In this document: positions 7,114 to 8,737 of the stretch, in pieces | How positions within the stretch are numbered: position 1 is the first letter of the stretch | How the letters are laid out: each line of letters opens with the position of its first letter | Origin: SIG459 sp045538735 | GTDB taxonomy: Bacteria; Bacillota; Clostridia; Oscillospirales; Oscillospiraceae | Direction of reading: 5' to 3' | Length of the DNA stretch: 8,737 nucleotides | Assembly: GCA_045538735.1 (NCBI GenBank) | Contig: JAZSRY010000057.1 | Span: forward strand, 1 to 8,737 | Program-made: the position numbers and the translations under genes | Notes under the pieces: model-generated | Databases searched by the model: none | Seen by the model: only the letters and a program-made list of their open reading frames with translations | Told to the model about the DNA's origin: nothing

Positions 7114-7130
7114 TGTTTACACTGTAAACA
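7114..7130. promoter_or_regulatory. Proximal operator dyad of the BlaI-like repressor
   Basis: TGTTTAC and GTAAACA form a perfect 7-bp dyad around a 3-bp centre (17 bp in all), embedding TACA and TGTA half sites like those of known BlaI/MecI/CopY operators. It overlaps the -10 hexamer and the expected transcription start of the repressor operon, so binding should block transcription directly. Confidence 0.75.
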
Positions 7131-7155
7131 TACCACATACTGTTTACAATGTCAA
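7127..7155 (-). promoter_or_regulatory. Promoter of the BlaI-like/M56 operon
   Basis: On the minus strand a perfect -35 TTGACA (7155-7150) is followed by a 17-bp spacer and a -10 TATGTT (7132-7127, four of six). The inferred start near 7120 gives a leader of about 35 bases to the ATG at 7085. Both operator dyads lie over this promoter, which makes autorepression the expected mode. Confidence 0.75.
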
Positions 7156-7157
7156 CA
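7141..7157. promoter_or_regulatory. Distal operator dyad of the BlaI-like repressor
   Basis: This is a second dyad of the same design, TGTTTAC then GTCAACA around a 3-bp centre, with one mismatch in the right arm. It starts exactly 27 bp after the first. It overlaps the -35 hexamer. Paired operators are known for bla and mec promoters; the weaker site could give graded or cooperative control. It is also the closer of the two to the divergent CapA-like gene. Confidence 0.7.
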
Positions 7158-7191
7158 GCGTGCAGTCGATTTATGATAAAAAAAGAAAAAG

Positions 7192-7220
7192 TTGATGTAT
7201 GGGTGAAAAAATGCTACAGT
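7192..7220 (+). promoter_or_regulatory. Candidate promoter of the CapA-like gene
   Basis: TTGATG (7192-7197) and TACAGT (7215-7220) are separated by 17 bp, and the -10 is extended by TGC (7212-7214). Each hexamer matches consensus at four of six positions. The inferred start near 7227 gives a leader of about 60 bases. The distal operator of the BlaI-like repressor ends 35 bp upstream of the -35, so strong direct repression of this promoter is not obvious. Confidence 0.5.
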
Positions 7221-7222
7221 GA

Positions 7223-7258
7223 ATGAGAAAAGATACGGAATTATATTGGTCAGGCTAA
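7223..7258 (+). repeat. Degenerate copy of the right end of the 275-bp element
   Basis: Aligned without gaps to 1330-1365, two blocks match strongly: ATTATATTG (7240-7248), then TCAGGCTAA (7250-7258) after one mismatch. A weaker outer match (AT-AGAAA, 7 of 8) lies at the same distance inward; the bases between have drifted. The orientation relative to the downstream gene is the same as at the phosphate transporter, and it too lies just upstream of a Shine-Dalgarno. No matching left end is present nearby, so this is either a solo remnant of the same repeat family or a short shared leader motif. Confidence 0.5.
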
Positions 7259-7287
7259 GTTGCTTTGTCAAACAAGGAGAGATTGTT

Positions 7288-8682
7288 ATGTCCGGTCCGA
7301 GAAAAAATAAGGGTCTGTTGATCGCACTGCTTGCCGGCGCCGTCGTGCTGGCTGCGCTGATTTTGTTCGCATTAAACTCAGGCTTTGGTGAGCTTCCTGA
7401 GGAAACTGTCCCAACGCCTGCTATCGAAGGCACACAGGTCAGCATATCTCCCGAACCCACCACAGAACCTGAAGCAGAGCCCACAGCGCAACTTCCCTCA
7501 GAGCCTCCTGCAGCCAGGATCGCCACAGCTACAGTTGGAGCCGTCGGCGACATTCTTATGCACGACGCGGTGATTGCAAGCGGCTATGACAGGGAAAGCG
7601 GCAGCTATAGCTTCGATTATATGTTCGAGCATTTCGGCAACTTGCTTTCCCGGATGGATTACGCTGTTGCCGATTTGGAAGGGACTTTATGCGCTGAGGA
7701 CAATGGATACAGCTACAGCGGACGCATCACCTGCTTCAACTGTCCGGATTCTATAGTGGATGCGCTGAAAAATGCGGGTTTTGACATGCTGCTGACTGCC
7801 AATAATCACAGTTATGATACCCGCAGCATAGGTTTGGCACGTACCCAGCAGGTCATTTCGGAAAAAGAACTGGACTATACCGGCACAAGAACTGCTGCAG
7901 AGGATAAAAACTACCTTGTGGCAGATGTGAACGGAATTAAAATCGGTATGATTAACTATACCTTTAATACCAACGTCAGGAAAGACGGTTCTGTGTCACT
8001 CAACGGCATACCGGTTTCAGTTGATGATTCCAAACTGGTTAATAGCTTTAACTATTACTATTTACCTGAGTTTTACTCTCAGCTGGAGGGCGACATCGCT
8101 GCCATGCGCTCTGACGGTGCGGAGTCCATAGTGCTGTATATCCATTGGGGACATGAGTACCAGATCGTAGAATCCCGGGTTCAGAACGAAATGGCGCAGG
8201 CTATATGCAATCTGGGTGTGGATGTTATAGTGGGAAACCATGCCCATGTGCCCCAGCCTGTGGAATTGCTGACCAATGAAAATGACGAAAGCAAAAAGAC
8301 TTTGTGCCTGTACTCTACCGGCAATTCTGTGTCCGCTATGCGCAGAGGAGGCGACCATCCGGTGCAGGTTGAGGACGGCATTGTGTTCACATTCACCTTT
8401 ACTAAGTATTCTGACGGTACTGTGCTGGTGGAACGAACCGAAGTGATTCCAACATGGGTTGAATATTACGCGGAAGAGGGTCTCGTGAAATATAAGGTGC
8501 TTGTAATGGACGGTACTGAGGATGACTGGAAAGCTGATATGAACCTAACGGACAATCAACTGTGGTACTGCCAAAACTCCTACGAAAGAACCATGAAAAT
8601 CGTAGGTGAGGGCATCGAACAAGCCAATGATTATTTTACGCTCAACCGGGAGGCTGTGGAGAAGGCCTTGGGAATTGAGTAG
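7288..8682 (+). CDS. Membrane-anchored CapA-family (PGA_cap) metallophosphatase-like protein
   Basis: This 464-aa protein of the CapA/PgsA family has a calcineurin-like metallophosphatase fold; members are tied to poly-gamma-glutamate or capsule synthesis in some bacteria. The ATG at 7288 is chosen because AAGGAG lies at 7274-7279, 8 bases upstream. An in-frame ATG at 7219 lies before the inferred transcription start and lacks such a site. A basic start (MSGPRKNKG) and a hydrophobic segment (residues 10-29) make a signal anchor; there is no lipobox cysteine. A Pro/Glu/Thr-rich linker (37-76) places the domain outside the membrane. Family motifs follow in order: GDILMHD (87-93), DLEGTL (129-134), NNHSYD (172-177), HWGHEY (286-291) and GNHAH (316-320). 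Metal ligands are therefore present. The true substrate is unknown: there are no capB/capC-like genes in view, so a cell-wall or exopolymer phosphoesterase role is as likely as polyglutamate synthesis. No terminator is seen before the window end. Confidence 0.88.
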   Translation: MSGPRKNKGLLIALLAGAVVLAALILFALNSGFGELPEETVPTPAIEGTQVSISPEPTTEPEAEPTAQLPSEPPAARIATATVGAVGDILMHDAVIASGYDRESGSYSFDYMFEHFGNLLSRMDYAVADLEGTLCAEDNGYSYSGRITCFNCPDSIVDALKNAGFDMLLTANNHSYDTRSIGLARTQQVISEKELDYTGTRTAAEDKNYLVADVNGIKIGMINYTFNTNVRKDGSVSLNGIPVSVDDSKLVNSFNYYYLPEFYSQLEGDIAAMRSDGAESIVLYIHWGHEYQIVESRVQNEMAQAICNLGVDVIVGNHAHVPQPVELLTNENDESKKTLCLYSTGNSVSAMRRGGDHPVQVEDGIVFTFTFTKYSDGTVLVERTEVIPTWVEYYAEEGLVKYKVLVMDGTEDDWKADMNLTDNQLWYCQNSYERTMKIVGEGIEQANDYFTLNREAVEKALGIE

Positions 8683-8737
8683 ATTAGGCGCTGAATGAAT
8701 CCCGATCTTTTGCAACGAAACCGCACATAAAAGAAAC

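Noticed and set aside
7086..7136. N-terminal extension of the BlaI-like repressor from an ATG at 7136
   Set aside because: It would place coding sequence over the proximal operator and the -10 region, and it lacks a ribosome binding site; AAAGGAGGG sits before the ATG at 7085.
7219..7287. Upstream start at 7219 for the CapA-like protein
   Set aside because: It lies at or before the inferred transcription start, has no Shine-Dalgarno, and would put a stretch before the basic start of the signal anchor; the ATG at 7288 has AAGGAG at good spacing.
1..8737. CRISPR array, tRNA, rRNA, phage or defence genes
   Set aside because: No regularly spaced repeats, no RNA gene signatures and no relevant protein families were seen.
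8683..8737. Terminator or further gene after the CapA-like protein
   Set aside because: No hairpin with a T tract and no start with a ribosome binding site is visible in the remaining 55 bases.

Overview
The window looks like a chromosomal segment of a Gram-positive, low-to-mid GC Firmicute, probably an anaerobic clostridium of the Oscillospiraceae/Ruminococcaceae type. The evidence is strong AGGAGG-like ribosome binding sites, a PhoR kinase of the Firmicutes type, a BlaI/BlaR1 (M56) pair with a large extracellular sensor, and a membrane-anchored CapA-like protein. The taxonomic placement is inference; no rRNA or other taxonomic marker is present.

Layout, left to right. (1) 2-973, plus strand: the 3' part of a PhoR-type sensor histidine kinase, cut by the window edge, closed by a hairpin terminator. 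(2) 974-1376: a 403-bp gap that is far from empty. It holds the terminator, three TTTACA-like repeats at 11-bp spacing (a likely PhoP box), a TATAAT -10 hexamer, and a 275-bp non-coding element bounded by a perfect 28-bp inverted repeat and full of internal inverted repeats (a MITE-like insertion in the leader of the next gene). (3) 1377-3149, plus strand: a Na+/phosphate cotransporter with a C-terminal PhoU domain. (4) 3183-3212: a strong bidirectional terminator shared by two convergent genes. (5) 3217-6696 and 6693-7085, minus strand: a translationally coupled blaI-blaR1-like operon, in which a 130-aa winged-helix repressor precedes a 1159-aa M56 metallopeptidase sensor. Its promoter carries two 17-bp dyads sitting on the -35 and -10 regions. 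(6) 7288-8682, plus strand and divergent: a membrane-anchored CapA/PGA_cap protein with its own promoter and, in its leader, a degenerate copy of one end of the 275-bp element.

How they work together. The left part is a phosphate module: PhoR would activate PhoP, which would bind the repeats at 1008-1035 and switch on the phosphate importer when phosphate is low. The middle part is a self-contained stress-sensing switch: the M56 protein senses something outside the cell, is activated, and inactivates the BlaI-like repressor, relieving repression of its own operon. The sensor lacks a recognisable penicillin-binding domain, so the signal is probably not a beta-lactam bound the classical way. 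The divergent CapA-like gene is a possible but unproven co-regulated target.

I found no defence system, CRISPR array, RNA gene or complete transposase. The most unusual parts are the structured 275-bp element inside the phosphate-transporter leader, its second partial copy 6 kb away, and the very large repeat-bearing sensor of the BlaR1-like protein.
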